Shown: positions 10,538 through 24,090, counted from the stretch's first letter. The stretch: DNA of 64,000 bases from Pteria penguin (GCA_035048485.1 CM068582.1:21750155-21814154), one strand, 5' to 3'. The notes: generated by a model from the sequence alone, not told the origin. Numbers and translations are program-made.

Positions 10538-13500
10538 TGACTTCTTCTCCAGAAGCGCTGCACAGAATTTCACCAAACCTCATAGGAAGTAAGTACTCAA
10601 GATCCTCTACCGAGTTTGTGTTTTTTGTGCCGATCCATTATCCAAGATGGCCTCCATTGGCTCTGATTGGTTGACATATTTTCAACTTGTTCTCCTGAAG
10701 CGCTGCACAGAATTCCACTAAACCTCATAGGAAGTAACTACTTGAGGTCCACTACAAAGTTTGTGTTTCAATTGCCGATCCGTAATCCAAGATGGCGGCC
10801 ATTGGCTCTGATTGGTTGACATATTTTCAACTTGTTTTCCAGAAACGCTGCACAGAATTCCACTAAACCTCATAGGAAGTAAGTACTCAAAGTCGTCTAC
10901 CAAGTTTTTGTTTTTCCTGCCCACTCGTAATCCAAGATGGCTGCCATTGGCTCTGATTGGATGACACATTTTCGACTTCTTCTCCAGAAGTGCTACACAG
11001 AATTTCACCCAAACTCATAGGAAGTAACTACTCGAGTTCCTCTACAAAGTTTTTGTTCTTTGTGCCGATCCGTAATCCAAGGTGGCTGCCATTGGCTCTG
11101 ATTGTTTGACACATTTTCGACTTCTTTTCCAGAAGCGCTGCACAAAATTTCACCAAACCTCATGGGAAGTAAGTACTTGAAATCTTCTACAAAGGTTGTG
11201 TTTTTCATGCCCATCTGTTATCCAAGATGGCCTCCATTTTCTCTGATTGGTTGACACATTTTTGACTTCTCCAGAAGCGCTGCACAGAATTTCACCAAAC
11301 CTCATAGGAAGTAAGTACTCAAGGTCTTCTACTAAGTTTGTGTTTTTCGTGCCGATCCGTCATCCAAGATGGCCGCCATTGGTTCTGATTGGTCGACACA
11401 TTTTGCACTTTTTCTCCAGAGCCGCTGCACAGAATTTCACTAAACCTCATAGGAAGTAACTACGCACGGTCCTCTACCAAGTTTGTGTTTTTCGTGCCGA
11501 TCTGTAATCCAAGATGGCCGCTATTGGCTCTGATTGATTGACACATTTTCGACTTCTTCTCCAAAAGTGCTGCACAGAATTTCACTAAACTTCATAGGAA
11601 GGAGGTTTTCAAGGTCCTTTACTAATTTGTGTTTTTCGTGCCCATCCGTAATTGAAGATGGCCTCCATTGGCTCTGATTGGTTGGCATATTTTCGACTTG
11701 TTCTCCAGGAGTGCTGCACAGAATTTCATCAAACTTAATGGGAAGTAAGTACTCAAGGTCCTTTACCAAATTTGTGTTTTTCGTGCCCTTCCATAATTGA
11801 AGATGGCCTCCATTGGCCCTGATTGTTTGGTACATTTTTGACTTCTTCTCCAGAAGTGCTGCACAGAATTTCACCAAACCTCATAGGAAATAAGTACTCA
11901 AGGTCCTCTACCAAGTTTGTGTTTTTCGTGCCGATCTGTAATCCAAGATGGCCTCCATTGGCTCTGATTGGTTGACATATTTTGGACTTGTTCTCCAGAA
12001 GCGCTAACCAGAATTTCACCAAACCTCATAGGAAGTATGTACTTAAAGTTTTCTACAAAGTTTGTGTTTTTCTTGCCCATCCGTAGCCCAAGATGGCTGC
12101 CATTGGCTCTGATTTGGTTGACACATTTTGGATTTCTTCTCCAGAACCGCTGCACAGAATTCCACCAAACCTCATAGGAAGTAAGTACTCAAAGTCTTCT
12201 ACAAAGTTTGTGTTTTTCGTGCCCATCCGTGATCCAAGTTGGCTGCCATTGGCTCTGATTGGTTGACACATTTTCAACTTCTTCTTCAGAAGCGCTGCAC
12301 AGAATTTCACCAAACCTCATAGGAAGTATCTACTTGAGATCCTCTACCAAGTTTTGTTTTTCGTACTGATCCGTAATCCAAGATGGCCGCCATTGGCTCT
12401 GATTAGTTGACACATTTTCAACTTCTTCTTTAGAACTGCTGCACAGAATTTTACCAAACCTCATAGGTAATAATTACATTAGTTCCTCTACAAAGTTTGT
12501 GTTCTTTGTACCGATCCATAATCCAAAATGGCTTCCATTGGCTCTGATTGGTTGACACATTTTCGACTTCTTCTGCATAAGCGCTGCACAGAATTTCACC
12601 AAACCTCATAGGAAGTAAGTACTTGAGGTGTTCTAGAAAATTTTTCTTTTTTGTGCCAATCCGTAGTCCAAGATGGCCATATTTGGCTCTGATTGGTTGA
12701 CACATTTTGGACTTTTTCTCCAGAAGTGCTGAGGCTCTGATTGGTTCTGCACAGAATTTTACAAAACCTCATAGGAAGTAAGTACTGAAGATCCTCTAAC
12801 GAGTTTGTGTTTTTCGTGCCGATCCGTAATCCAAGATGGCTGTCTTTGGCTCTGATTGGGTTGACTTATTTTCGGCTTGTTCTCCAGAAGCGCTGCACAG
12901 AATTTCACCAAACCTCATAGGAAGTAAGTACTTGAGGTGTTCTACAAAGTTTATGTTTTTCATGCCCATCCCTAATCCAAGATGGCCACCATTGGCTCTG
13001 ATTGGTTGACACGTTTTCGACTTTTTCTCCAGAAATGCTGCACAGAGTTTTACAAAACCTTATAGGAAGTAAATACTGAAGGTCCTCTACCAAGTTTGTG
13101 TTTTTCGTGCCGATCCGTAATCCAAGATGGCTGCCATTGGCTCTGATTGGGTTGACATATTTTTGGCTTGTTCTGCAGGAGCGCTGCAAAGAATTTCACC
13201 AAACCTCATAGGAAGTAACTACTTGAGGTCCTCTACAAAGTTTGTGGTTTTTTTGCCGATCCGTAATCCAAGATGGCCTCCATTGGCTCTGATAGGTTGA
13301 CTCATTTTTGACTTCATCTCCAGAACCGCTGCACAGAATTCCACCAAACCTCATAGGAAGTAAGTACTCAAAGTCTTCTACAAAGTTTGTGTTTTTCGTG
13401 CCGATCCGTAATCCAAGTTGGCTGCCATTGGCTCTGATTGGTTGACATATTTTGGACTTCTTCTCCAGAAGCGCTGCACAGAATTTCACCAAACCTCATA

Positions 13501-15640
13501 GGAAGTAACTATTGAGATCCTCTACCAAGTTTTTGTTTTTCGTACTGATCCGTAATCCAAGATGGCCGCCATTGGCTCTGATTGGTTGACACATTTTCGA
13601 CTTCATCTCCAGAACTGCTGCACAGAATTTTACCAAACCTCATATGTAGTAACTACTTTAGTTCCTCTACAAAGTTTGTGTTCTTTGTACCGATCCATAA
13701 TCCAAGATGGCTTCCATTGGCTCTGATTGGTTGACACATTTTCGACTTCTTCTGCATAAGCGCTGCACAGAATTTCACCAAACCTCATGGGAAGTAAGTA
13801 CTTGAGGTGTTCTACAAAGTTTGTGTTTTTCGTGCCCATCCGTAGTCCAAGATGGCCACCATTGGCTCTGATTGCTTGACATATTTTGTACTTTTTCTCC
13901 AGAAGTGCTGCACAGAATTTCACAAAACCTCATAGGAAGTAAGTACTGAAAGTCCTCTACAGAGTTTGTGTTTTTCGTGCGGATCCGTAATCCAAGATGG
14001 CTGCCTTTGGCTCTGATTGTGTTGACTTATTGTCGGCTTGTTCTCCAGAAGCGCTGCACAGAATTTTACCAAACCTCATAGGTAGTTACTACTTTAGTTC
14101 CTCTACAAAGTTTGTGTTCTTTGTACCGATCCGTAATCCAAGATGGCCACCATTGGCTCTGATTGGTTGACACATTTTGGACTTTTTCACCAGAAGTGCT
14201 GCACAGAATTGTATAAAACTTCATAGGAACTAAGTACTGAAGGTCCTCTATCGAGTTTGTTTTTCGTTCCCATCCGTAATCCAAGATGGCTGCCATTGGC
14301 TCTGATAGGGTTGACTTATTTTCGGCTTGTTCTCCAGAAGCGCTGCACAGAATTTCACCAAACCACATAGGCAGTAAATACTTTAGGTCCTCTACAAAGT
14401 TAGTGGTTTTTTTGCTGATCCGTAATCCAAGATGGCTGCCATTGGCTCTGATTGGTTGACTCATTTTCGACTTCATCTCCAGAACCGTAGCACAGAATTC
14501 CACCAAACCTCATAGGAAGTAAGTACTCAAAGTCTTCTACCAAGTTTGTGTTTTTCGTGCCCATCCGTGATCCAAGTTGGCTCTGATTGGTCGACACATT
14601 TTCGACTTCTTCTCCAGAAGCGCTGCACAGAATTTCACCAAACCTCATAGGAAGTAACTACTTGAGATCCTCTACCAAGTTTTGTTTTTCGTACTGATCC
14701 GTAATCCAAGATGGCTGCCATTGGCTCTGATTGGTTGACGCATTTTCGACTTCTTCTCCAGAACTGCTGCACAGAATTTTACCAAACCTCATAGGTAGTA
14801 ACTACTTTAGTTCCTCTACAAAGTTTGTGTTCTTTGTACCGATCCATAATCCAAGATGGCTTCCATTGGCTCTGATTGGTTGACACATTTTCGACTTCTT
14901 CTCCAGTAGGGCTGCACAGAATTTCACCAAACCTCATAGGAAGTAACTACTTGAGGTCCTCTACAAAGTTTTGTGGTGTTTTTTGCCAATCCGAGATCCA
15001 AGACGGCCACCATTGGCTCTGATTGGTTGACTCATTTTCGACTTCATCTCCAGAACCACTGCACAGAATTTCACCAAACCTCATAGGAAGTAACTACTCA
15101 AGGTTCTCTGCAAAGTTTGTGTTTTTTGTACCAATCTGTAATCCAAGATGGCTGCCATTGGCTCTGATTGGTTGATGCATTTTCGACTTCTTCTCCAGAA
15201 GCGCTGCACAGAATTCCACCAAACATCATAGGTGGTAAGTACTGAAGGTCCTCTACAAAGTTTTTGTTTTTTCATGCCCATCCATAATCCAAGATGGCTG
15301 CCATTGCCTCTGATTTTGTTGACACATTTTTCGACTTGTTCTCCAGAAGCACTACACAAAATTTCACCAAACCTCATAGGAAGTAAATACTCAAGGTCCT
15401 CTACCAAGTTTGTGTTTTTCGTGCCTATCCGTAATCCAAGATGGCCACCATTGGCTCTGATTGGTTGACACATTTTGGACACTTCAAAACGACTGCACAA
15501 GATATCACCAAACCTTATAGAAAGTCTTGTAGAGAAAAAGCAAAATTTTCTACTGAAATGAGCTCTCATTTTATTGTAAATAAGCAATTTGTGTTCAGGT
15601 GAGCGATATAGGCCCATTTGGGCCTCTTGTTTTTAATGAG
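10305..15640 (-). mobile_element. Tandem-repeat transposon family 2, long array
   Basis: Complete hairpin at 10,308-10,340, CCGT microsatellite, then about 35 tandem units. Successive AAGATGG landmarks at 11366, 11511, 11655, 11800 and 11945 give a unit of 144-145 bp. Units carry TTGGCTCTGATTGGTTGACA, CCAGAAGCGCTGCACAGAAT and ACCAAACCTCATAGGAAGT. The far arm ends TCAGGTGAGCGATATAGG then CCCATTTGGGCCTCTTG, which has an AGGCCC/GGGCCT palindrome. The many open frames starting MVKFCAALLEKKSKMC are translations of the array and not genes. Confidence 0.8.
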
Positions 15641-17626
15641 GGGGGGGGGCCCTTTCCAGCAAGATTTTCTTGAAATCAAGGTTAACGAGCTATAGTAAAC
15701 TGTTAAAATTCTGATAGAGGAGGGTCTTACAAACATTTTTATATATGGTATTACAAAGGTAAGATACAGAAAGTTGTGTAAATATTGCTTTCAGTTTGGT
15801 AATTTATCATGGGGCCCTATGGGAAAAAGAATTATAATGTTTTGATCTTCATCTTTTATGCGGAAATATTAAGGTGAAAAATATTGTGAAATTCAATTCC
15901 GGAGAATACGGAAACTTTACAAGCGAAATTTTTTTTTTAATTTTTATTTTACAGTTGGTCCCACAAGTGTTCATTGAAAATATTTTGTAGTATAATTGGA
16001 TCCTTTATTTCTCACAAATATGCCAAATTTGTCAATGAACATTTGTGGGACCAATTCCAATTTTCATTGTGAAACTAAAAATCTCATTGATTTGTATCAA
16101 ACTTTGTATATATAATGTACTCAAGGTCCCCTACAAAAATTGTGTTAGGGATCTAGATTTCCTCAGGATTGGATCCAGGGCGGGGCCAAAAGTGCCCAAA
16201 ACAGTACCCCTCTTCAAACATCTTCTCCTCCAGAACCAGTGCATAAATGGGGAAACATTGCATTTCTACAATTTATAAAGATGGGTTATATAAAATTGTG
16301 TTCGGGGGTTAAGATCCGTCAAATAGAAATTTACGCTTTTTTGACGTTTGTCTGGACTTAGTAATTTCAATGCAGAAAAGTGTCATGTTTTTCAGTTAAT
16401 TGTTATTGATGATTTCTTAATGACTATTTTGATCATAATTATAGTAAGGAACATTATTGTGAAAGAATTTTGTCAATATCTCAAGTTTTGGATTTTTTAT
16501 GAATTTTTTAAGACTTCCAAAAACTAAAAAGGGGGGGGGGGTTGTTGGCCATTCTTCACATTTTCAACTTTTTTTGCAAAACTGTTAGAAGGATTTAATA
16601 AATCTTGGTAGAAATAAATCACTAATGATCCCCTTCAAAGTTTGTAGTTTTCGTCCAGACCTCTTTACAGGTGGCACCACTAGTCAAAAGTAAGTCACAA
16701 AAGAGTACCCTCCTTTGACAATATTCTTCTTCATAAGGGCAGTATACAGAGACAAACAGAATGCATCGTAATAATCAAGAGGGATGAGTGAAGACGTATT
16801 GTCAGTTTGGTGACCTTCCAAAGTCAAATTTTAGAATTGTTTTTTGACATTTGTTTGGATTTGGTGATTTCAATGCAGAAAAATGTCATATTTCGTAGTT
16901 AATTGATAATGATGATTTCTTGTGGACTATTGTGATCATAATTATGCTAAGGAATGTTACTTTGAGAAATTTTTATCAATATCTCAATTTCTTAAAAATT
17001 CCAAATGAGGTTGTATAGGGACAATTCTTCACATTTTTAACTTCTGCTATTATACCACATGAAAGATTTTAATGAAACATGGTATACATGAAGTACTATA
17101 GGTCCTCTATCAATTTTGTATATTTCATCCAAATTGGTCAACAGATAATGCCACCATGTCTAAAAACTAGGTTTCACAATGGTAAATATACCACTTGGTA
17201 ATTAAAATATGGAGAGTAGCAGTTCAAATTCAGCTGTGGTCAAAAAATTTTTTCATTTCTTTACACTTCTAAATAAGTTTTTATATGTTTCTCAACACTC
17301 AACATATGAAATTAGGCCATTTTAAGTTGGATCTGGACAATATTTGGCCAAGACTTGAAATCAGTCAACAAAAGGCCCCACCTAAAGAAAATGACTAACT
17401 TGTTGCCATGAATTACATCTTGCAGAGACAAAGGAAATGCTTAGTATCAAAATCATCTGAAGGGATGTGCAAAAAAGTGTTGCTGGTTTTCATTCTGGTC
17501 TAAGATAAAATTTGACATATTTTCAACATTTGTGTAATGCAAAAATAATGAATTCTTCCTTCCTGCATGACTGATAATCTAGGTACTCAGATGAGCGATA
17601 TAGGCCCACTTGGGCCTCTTGTTTAC
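15641..17626 (-). mobile_element. Diverged relative of family 2
   Basis: Ends at 17,588-17,626 with TCAGATGAGCGATATAGG then CCCACTTGGGCCTCTTG, nearly the family 2 arm. Inside are two diverged copies of a roughly 500-bp unit (TTTCAATGCAGAAAA near 16,366 and 16,870). Fragments such as TGATCCCCTTCAAAGTTTGT, followed later by GAGTACCCTCCTTTGAC, are also recognisable near 56,640. No coding sequence. A G-run lies at about 16,531-16,541. Confidence 0.5.
15955..16054. repeat. 100-bp hairpin
   Basis: Left arm TTGGTCCCACAAGTGTTCAT (15,955 on) pairs with ATGAACATTTGTGGGACCAA (ending 16,054). The 23-bp arms differ at one position around a 54-nt loop. Confidence 0.7.
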
Positions 17627-17767
17627 ATTTTCTGCTATTATGCGGTACTTCATCGTCCTGTAGCACATGAATATCAATGTTTTTTTTTACTATTCCTTAT
17701 TATCACATGAAAATATAAGTTTTATTTAAGTAAATTAAGAACATAAAACATTAAAATATTTATTTTA

Positions 17768-19118
17768 AACTAGAACTGTCCTAACAGGACAAATACTCCC
17801 CGCGACACCAAAATTCAAAATAGGGCATAGAATTATGTATATGACCAATATTTAAGTTTTTGGGAAGAAGGAGAAGGTCAAGGGGGTTGTGTAAATTTGT
17901 CCTGTATCAGTGTACAGGACTTGTCATAGAGAATACCCACATGTAAAATGGACTCCCTATTTCTCTATGACTATACTTTACCATCAAAGTTAAAGTTTTT
18001 AAAAAAAAAAAAGTCAAATGTCAAGGCCAAGGTCTCAAGGTCAAAATGCTGGTACTGACTGAAAGGTCTTGCCACAAGGAATACACATATATAGAATGAA
18101 GGTTCCATCTCTTTTCTTTCAAAAGTTATGGCTAAGGTTAAAGTTTTTAAAAAGTTGGTCAAACATCGAGACCAAGGTCACAAGGTAAAAAATGTTGGTA
18201 TTGACAGAAAGGTCGTGCCACAAGGAATATACATGTGTAGTATGAAGGTTCCATCTCTTTTGGTTCAAAAGTTATGGCTAAGGTTAAAGTTTTTAAAAAG
18301 TAAGTCATATGTCAAGGCCAAGGTCACAACCTCAAAAATTTTTCTACCCAAAAAAGGTCTTGCCACAAGGAATATACATGTGTAGTATGAATACCCAGTC
18401 TCTTTTGGTCCAAAAGTTATGGCTAAGGTTAAAGTGTTTAAAAAGTAGGTCAAATGTCAAGGCCAAGGTCACAAGGTCAAAAATTTTGGCATCAAAAGAA
18501 AGGTCTTGGCACAAGGAATATAAATGTGTAGTATGAATACCCAGTCTCTTTTGGTTAAAAAGTTATGGCTAAGGTTAAAGTTTTTAAAAAGTAGGTCAAA
18601 TGTCAAGGCCAAGGTCACAAGGTAAAAAGTTTTGGCATAAAAGAAAGGTCTTGGCACAAGGAATATACATGTGTAGTATGAATACCCAGTCTCTTTTGGT
18701 TCAAAGGTTATGGCTAAGGTTAAAGTTCTTAAAAAGTAGGTCAAATGTCAAGGCAAAGGTCACAAGGTCAAAAATTTTGGCATCAAAAGAAAGGTCTTGC
18801 CACAAGAAATATACATATGTAGTATGAATACCCAGTCTCTTTTGGTTCAAAAGTTATAGCTAAGGTTAAATTTTTGTTTTAAAGTAGGTCAAATGTCAAG
18901 GCCAAGGTCACAAGGTAAAACATTTTGGCACCAAAAGAAAAGGTCTTCCCAGAAGGAATATACATGTGTAGTATGAATGCCCAATCTCTTTTTGTTCAAA
19001 AGTTATGGTCAAGGTTAAAGTTTTCTGGACACACAAACCGGCAGACAGACAGACAAGGTGATTCCCATATAACCCCCCCCCAGCACCACCACCCCAAACT
19101 TGGTTTGCGGGGGGGGTA
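17768..19118 (+). mobile_element. Tandem-repeat transposon family 1, copy B
   Basis: Starts ACTAGAACTGTCCTAACAGG, then ACTCCCCGCGACACC. Array units are 145-146 bp (CTTGCC or CTTGGC at 18359, 18505, 18650 and 18796). It ends with ACAAACCGGCAGACAGACAG, GGTGATTCCCATATA and a degenerate C/G hairpin closing in GGGGTATAA. It is collinear with copy A, including the 5' leader GTATCAGTGTACAGGACTTG before the array. Confidence 0.75.
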
Positions 19119-21954
19119 TAAAATCCCTTAAATTCGAGGCAGTGGCACTATTGTTACTGACCCTAGCCCTTTTAAAGTTGAACGAACAAATTATATTACA
19201 TGTACTATTTATTTAGATTTTGTAATATGACCAGGTGTGACATATATGTCACAATGTGCAAATAGTATCGTGTGTTCAGTTGTACTTGTAACGAACCCAC
19301 CATCTCCATGCAAATGTAAAAATGCCAATAAGATATAGGTAATTTGAAAACTTACGATATTCAGGTAATACTATGCTTTCTCCAAATTACAAGAATCAAA
19401 TTCCAATACTCCACAACAGACCACACATTTGGAAAGCATAATATTATTTATGCATGTAGACTTCACTGTAAACAAATACACATCAGTTTACACAACCGTT
19501 TGTTGTCACATCTTTTGGAGTGTTCGAATAAGTAACATATAAACAGGAAATAGTATAGATTGAAGACGAAGTCTTCAAAATTATACAAAAGATTCTGTTC
19601 ACGATCCTACAGAGTGGATGCATCTTGAATAATGTTATTCGTAAAGTATAGGACTCTTCTGAAGTCTGGATTCACGAATGTATTGTTTTATTTTATTTTG
19701 TTTTATTTTATTTTATTTCAAGAACAAACATTTTCATCAATAATAGTACGGAAACAAAAAACTATATGACACTTTTGTGATAATTTATATTGTTATTTAC
19801 GGGTTAGTACGGTGTTCATACAAATTCAAGAACTAGTAACAGTTTTAGCTAAACAACATGCGTTTTTGAAACACGAATGCCCCATCTGCAAATAAACATA
19901 GCTGTCAATTTCCTACCCCGGGGTCACATAAAGACGCTTAGTGGAAATACTTGCTGTTGAAGTTTGGTAACTGAAACAGCATTCTATTGAAAGTTATTAG
20001 GCACTGCAGAATTACGGAAGTACATACAGACGAACGGAACGACCGAACGCTTTTTGCCGAAGATATCTTGGACATGTGCAAAAAAGAGGAAGTGGGGAGG
20101 CGCAGGTGAACAAAAAATGTTTAAACATCATATATTAATATTAAGTAGAATTCAAAATAATGTTGTTCGTTTATAACTATTCGACTTAACATGGATACCC
20201 ATTCATAGAACTATACAAAACCGTGCGAAACTTCTTACCCATCCACCGCTGATGAGACCCCCCCCCCCTCCCCTCGAATGAATAGATAAAAAGAACATAT
20301 GCTGTTTGAAGAACAAACAGCTTTTTTTCTTCTCTCCATCATTTCTGTCTCTGTAAATGTAAAAAAAAGTTATAATCGAACTGTGACGAACACTCTGAAT
20401 TCAAGAAAGTGTCCTTGGGAGTGCTGTATACTAATTTCGAATTTCATTTTATTTTTGAGGTGAGGTGGGAAAGAGAAGAAATGAGGGAAGGGGTGGGATG
20501 CAGGGAAAAAGTGTAAATTTGAGGGCAGTGAACTTGGGCGAACGCCACCCGGCTAAGGCAAGGCAAGGATAAGGCAATAAGCGGTTTAGCCAGACAAAAC
20601 CCCCGCGTCTCCTATCTGTAGTGGAGCATGATATGAAATGCAATAACATATGCATGTTTACACTATACATTTAGACTTGCATCTGTATTGTATATGATCA
20701 GCCAAAATGAAGTAATAGACACATAACTAAATTGTTGTAAAGGAATTAAATAAATGCGAAAGTTTAAATAAATGAATCCGTCTAGTGCATAGTGAGGAAA
20801 CAAAGTTTTCATACGTTTTGTGCAGTCATGCTGACCGTGCGTATGGTGAGAGGTCAGCTTTAACTTAACTTAAATGTCATGGGAAACTTAAATTATACAA
20901 ATTTATGTTTTTGTTTAAATAAAATGTATATGTTTTAAATAACATCTTCATTTTTTTCTTGAAAATAATTACTGGTTCTGGAGATATTGATATTTGAATA
21001 TAAATGTAAATGCGTGTTAATTCGGAAAGTCTCGCGGATTTTCGTGACTGTGATCGCTATGACGTTATATTAGGTCAATTACTATATGAGCTGTATTCAC
21101 TACCTGTATGTTCTGTGGGGACATTTAATTCTGTATTTACTCTTAATATTACTGACTTATAAATGCAATTATGCCTATATGATATAGTAGAAAAATCTGT
21201 TTTTAAACAAGGTAAATTTTTCCAAGTATCACTATTTTTTAGAATAAAAATTTGTTTCCCATGACCTCTAACTGCTAAAGTCTGCTAACTTAAAATTTAG
21301 CATTCACATGACAGATGGTAAAAAGTGCCCAGTACCCTCTAAGACTGCTCAATCGTAACTACTCGGCCATTTCCGTAACGGACGCATAATGTATATTCTT
21401 ACACAGGATTGTAATCTTGTTACCATGTATAAATCGTTTTGACTGTTTGAGTATATCATTACATCATAGAACATGCGTTCGTAGATAAATAGTTACTATT
21501 TGAATTTTCGTAATCGCAGTTTCTTCATCTGAGTTGATATTGAGCGAAAAATTCAGATGCATTCTCCGCACTCTATCTTGATGTAGATTTTAAGTTAGAG
21601 GTACTATCAGGTAAACACCGAAATGACCCCCACTCAGAGGACACGGACAATTTTGTCCTCGTCTTAAAACTGTAGAGACCTATTTCTGAAAACAAAAAAT
21701 GCAAGTGCAGTTTTAAAATGTAACGGTTATCTTCGCATACCACGCACTAACCTACATGTTGATCAACGTATTCTGGTGCCCAAGAATCACCTTTTAAAAC
21801 CAACGAAGTTGATAAATGAAAGTATCATACATCAGGGACCGAGAATGCATTTTTCAGTATTGTGATATTTATACAGGCTCGCATTAATAATTCTACATAC
21901 ATACTATGATAAAATAAAATAGGTATGATACTAGCCAAACTGATCGTCCGATCT
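19119..21954. other. Unrecognised DNA with simple repeats
   Basis: No supportable coding sequence. A TTTTA/TTTTG-type run lies at about 19,684-19,722 and a C-run at about 20,259-20,270. The GC-richer patch near 20,520-20,610 has no gene-like frame. Confidence 0.35.
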
Positions 21955-22030
21955 GTGTGGTAAATATCGGAATTCGAACCTTTATCGCCTAGATCAGAAT
22001 CCAAACGCTCTACAACTCCCGAGTAATCAA
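21955..22030 (-). repeat. tRNA-derived SINE head fragment
   Basis: On the minus strand there is an A-box-like GTTGTAGAGCG and a B-box-like GGTTCGAATTCC at tRNA-like spacing. There is no conserved tRNA stem, so a SINE head is more likely than a tRNA gene. Confidence 0.4.
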
Positions 22031-22600
22031 CATATGAAGACAATGCCTTGCACCCCAAACTGTCCATACAACATTCCGATGTGTCTGGGATGTTCATAAT
22101 TAACTCTCGTAAACAACAAATTTCTTCCTAAATTACCAATCGTGTATATGCCGGTGATCAATATACTAAAATATATGTTAGATAACTCACCATGCTTCTT
22201 ATTGCAGTATTTCCAAAACAATCAGAATATCTCATGATTTCAATCACAAACACCGACATTGAACACATACACAAAATGAGAACAGTCCGTGCGCGCGGGA
22301 AAAATCACAGCCAATCAGTATAACTTGATATGGATCACTTGACCAATGGCCTTTAAGGGCACATTTGATGTATGGGAGTGCATCCACATTGCAGAACTAT
22401 GGGGTATTTATCAAAACAATTTTTAAATTGGGGGGGGGGGGGTATGTTGCATTACGATAGACTAAACGTCTCTCGAAATCTCCCACTGGAATTTAATAAT
22501 ACTGAAACGGAAGAAGACTCTGACAACTTCAAAGTTACATGAACTTTGAGACGAAGTGGCAATGCTTTATTAAATGGACAACAGTCTTTATCATAAACAA

Positions 22601-22605
22601 CCCCC

Positions 22606-22639
<34 letters not shown>
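22601..22639. repeat. Poly-C tract
   Basis: About 38 nearly uninterrupted C residues with one T. A G-run lies at 22,430-22,441. The glycine-rich open frame across it is an artefact. Confidence 0.9.
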
Positions 22640-22734
22640 ACTTTTCTCTCTCATTTCCATCTAATATCACATCCTCCATTATAACAGTTATATTTCACAC
22701 TGGAAATTATTCATTTTAATATGCATAATTATTT

Positions 22735-22866
22735 GTCGGCGCCAATGATCCGCGTTCGATTCCCGGGTTGCGCCACTATGTTTAAGAGGTTGATAACCTC
22801 CTGCTTCCATATCGCGATATAAATGAATATTGTTGAAAGCGACGTAAAACACCAATCAACCAACAT
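22735..22866 (+). repeat. SINE, 3' portion with B box and tail
   Basis: Contains the B-box-like CGCGTTCGATTCCCGG, then GCGCCACTATGTTTAAGAGG, and the tail GCGACGTAAAACACCAATCA followed by ACCAAC. The body and tail recur at 32,020-32,135 and, reversed, at 54,826-54,922. Confidence 0.6.
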
Positions 22867-22914
22867 AATAATTTGTAGATTAACACTACATGTATCTTAA
22901 TAAAACGACCGACA

Positions 22915-23290
22915 CCCCGTAATGACATGGCAGTTGGTTAGCGTTGTAGCCGATCCAACGGAGTGTTCGATTCATGGCTAGTGTCCTTTTCTAACTTTAA
23001 GTTTTTGTAATTTAAAGTGAGCTCATGACTATTAATGACACTAGTTTAAATTGGTATTCTTTCAAATTTGCAACCATGTAGCTATATGATTACAATTGAT
23101 AAAAACGACACAAACTCTCATCAAGGCAAAGTAATATTTACCAATGGCGAGATGGGTATTGCGGAGGCGAGTTCGATGTCTGATTTTCCCCATTATATGA
23201 GAGGTCAGCAACACCCGGGTTCTACCCCCAGTAGGACTGAAATTGGTGATAGTGACGTAAAATCTTTATACACCAAATCATATCAATAAT
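22915..23290 (+). repeat. Possible degenerate SINE pieces
   Basis: GGTTAGCGTTGTAG and GTGTTCGATTCATGG near 22,935-22,975 are A- and B-box-like. A second B-box-like ACCCGGGTTCTACC lies near 23,213, followed by AGTGACGTAAAATC, similar to the SINE tail. Low certainty. Confidence 0.3.
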
Positions 23291-24090
23291 TAATGTTAGT
23301 GAACACTATATACATATACTGCAACATGGACAAAACAAATATACGCAAATAAATAAATGATTGAATAATTAAATAAGCCTTCGTCTCGTACTTATTTAAA
23401 CTCTCCCGTGGTTCCGGTAATGTCGTTATGGCTGTCAATCAGAGTTACATCTCTGCGGATTGAATATCGGTTACGGATTCAGAATTCTGAGTGGTCCGTC
23501 ATATAGTTCCCGACAGGGGATTCAACCATGTCGTGTGGCGCAAGTACCAATGTTACGACCAAAAGAACCACCAGAGTTTAATTTGCAAGATCTCAGGACG
23601 AGTCCGGTCCCTTGGTCCCCATCCTTAAACATGCATATAGGGACGTTTGGTTTTGGTCTGTTTGTTTACCAGTTGGGAACGTTAAACTTCGTCATACATC
23701 TTTTACGTGATTTGGGACACAAGATGTGTACATTCTCCGCTTAAAAAGTAAATTTTGTTTATGAATTGTAAGTGTTACACTAAAATTAAAAACATTTATT
23801 ATGCTTATACTTAATTATAACTATCCTGAATTGTTAATTTTTGTCATTTTTCTGGCAAGCTGTCTGATTTGTCAAAGTTGCTTTACTAGATTCGAACCTC
23901 AGTGGAAAGCAAAATAGCAAATTTACTTTCATTTGTATCCTTTGATAATAAAATTGTAAATCTTCTCTTTTTCCAATAAAAAGTAAACTTGTAAAATACA
24001 CTTTTAATTATCTTTCTATTTAAGATTAATACTATTACTTTTACTTTTTTTTTATTATAATTGGGGGAGGGGGGGGGGGGTAAAGCTTAA
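23291..24090. other. Unrecognised AT-rich DNA
   Basis: The open frame at 23,460-23,744 shows no family resemblance and no gene-like features. Nothing else was seen. Confidence 0.35.

Noticed and set aside
6323..15617. Dozens of open frames of 60-180 residues starting like MVKFCAALLEKKSKMC
   Set aside because: They are translations of the ~145-bp family 2 array; frames drift between units and there are no gene signals.
3040..19118. Autonomous Helitron/Helentron Rep-helicase gene
   Set aside because: No replication-initiator or helicase motif was recognised in or near the tandem-repeat elements.
22452..22679. Glycine-rich open frame
   Set aside because: Arises from the poly-C tract.
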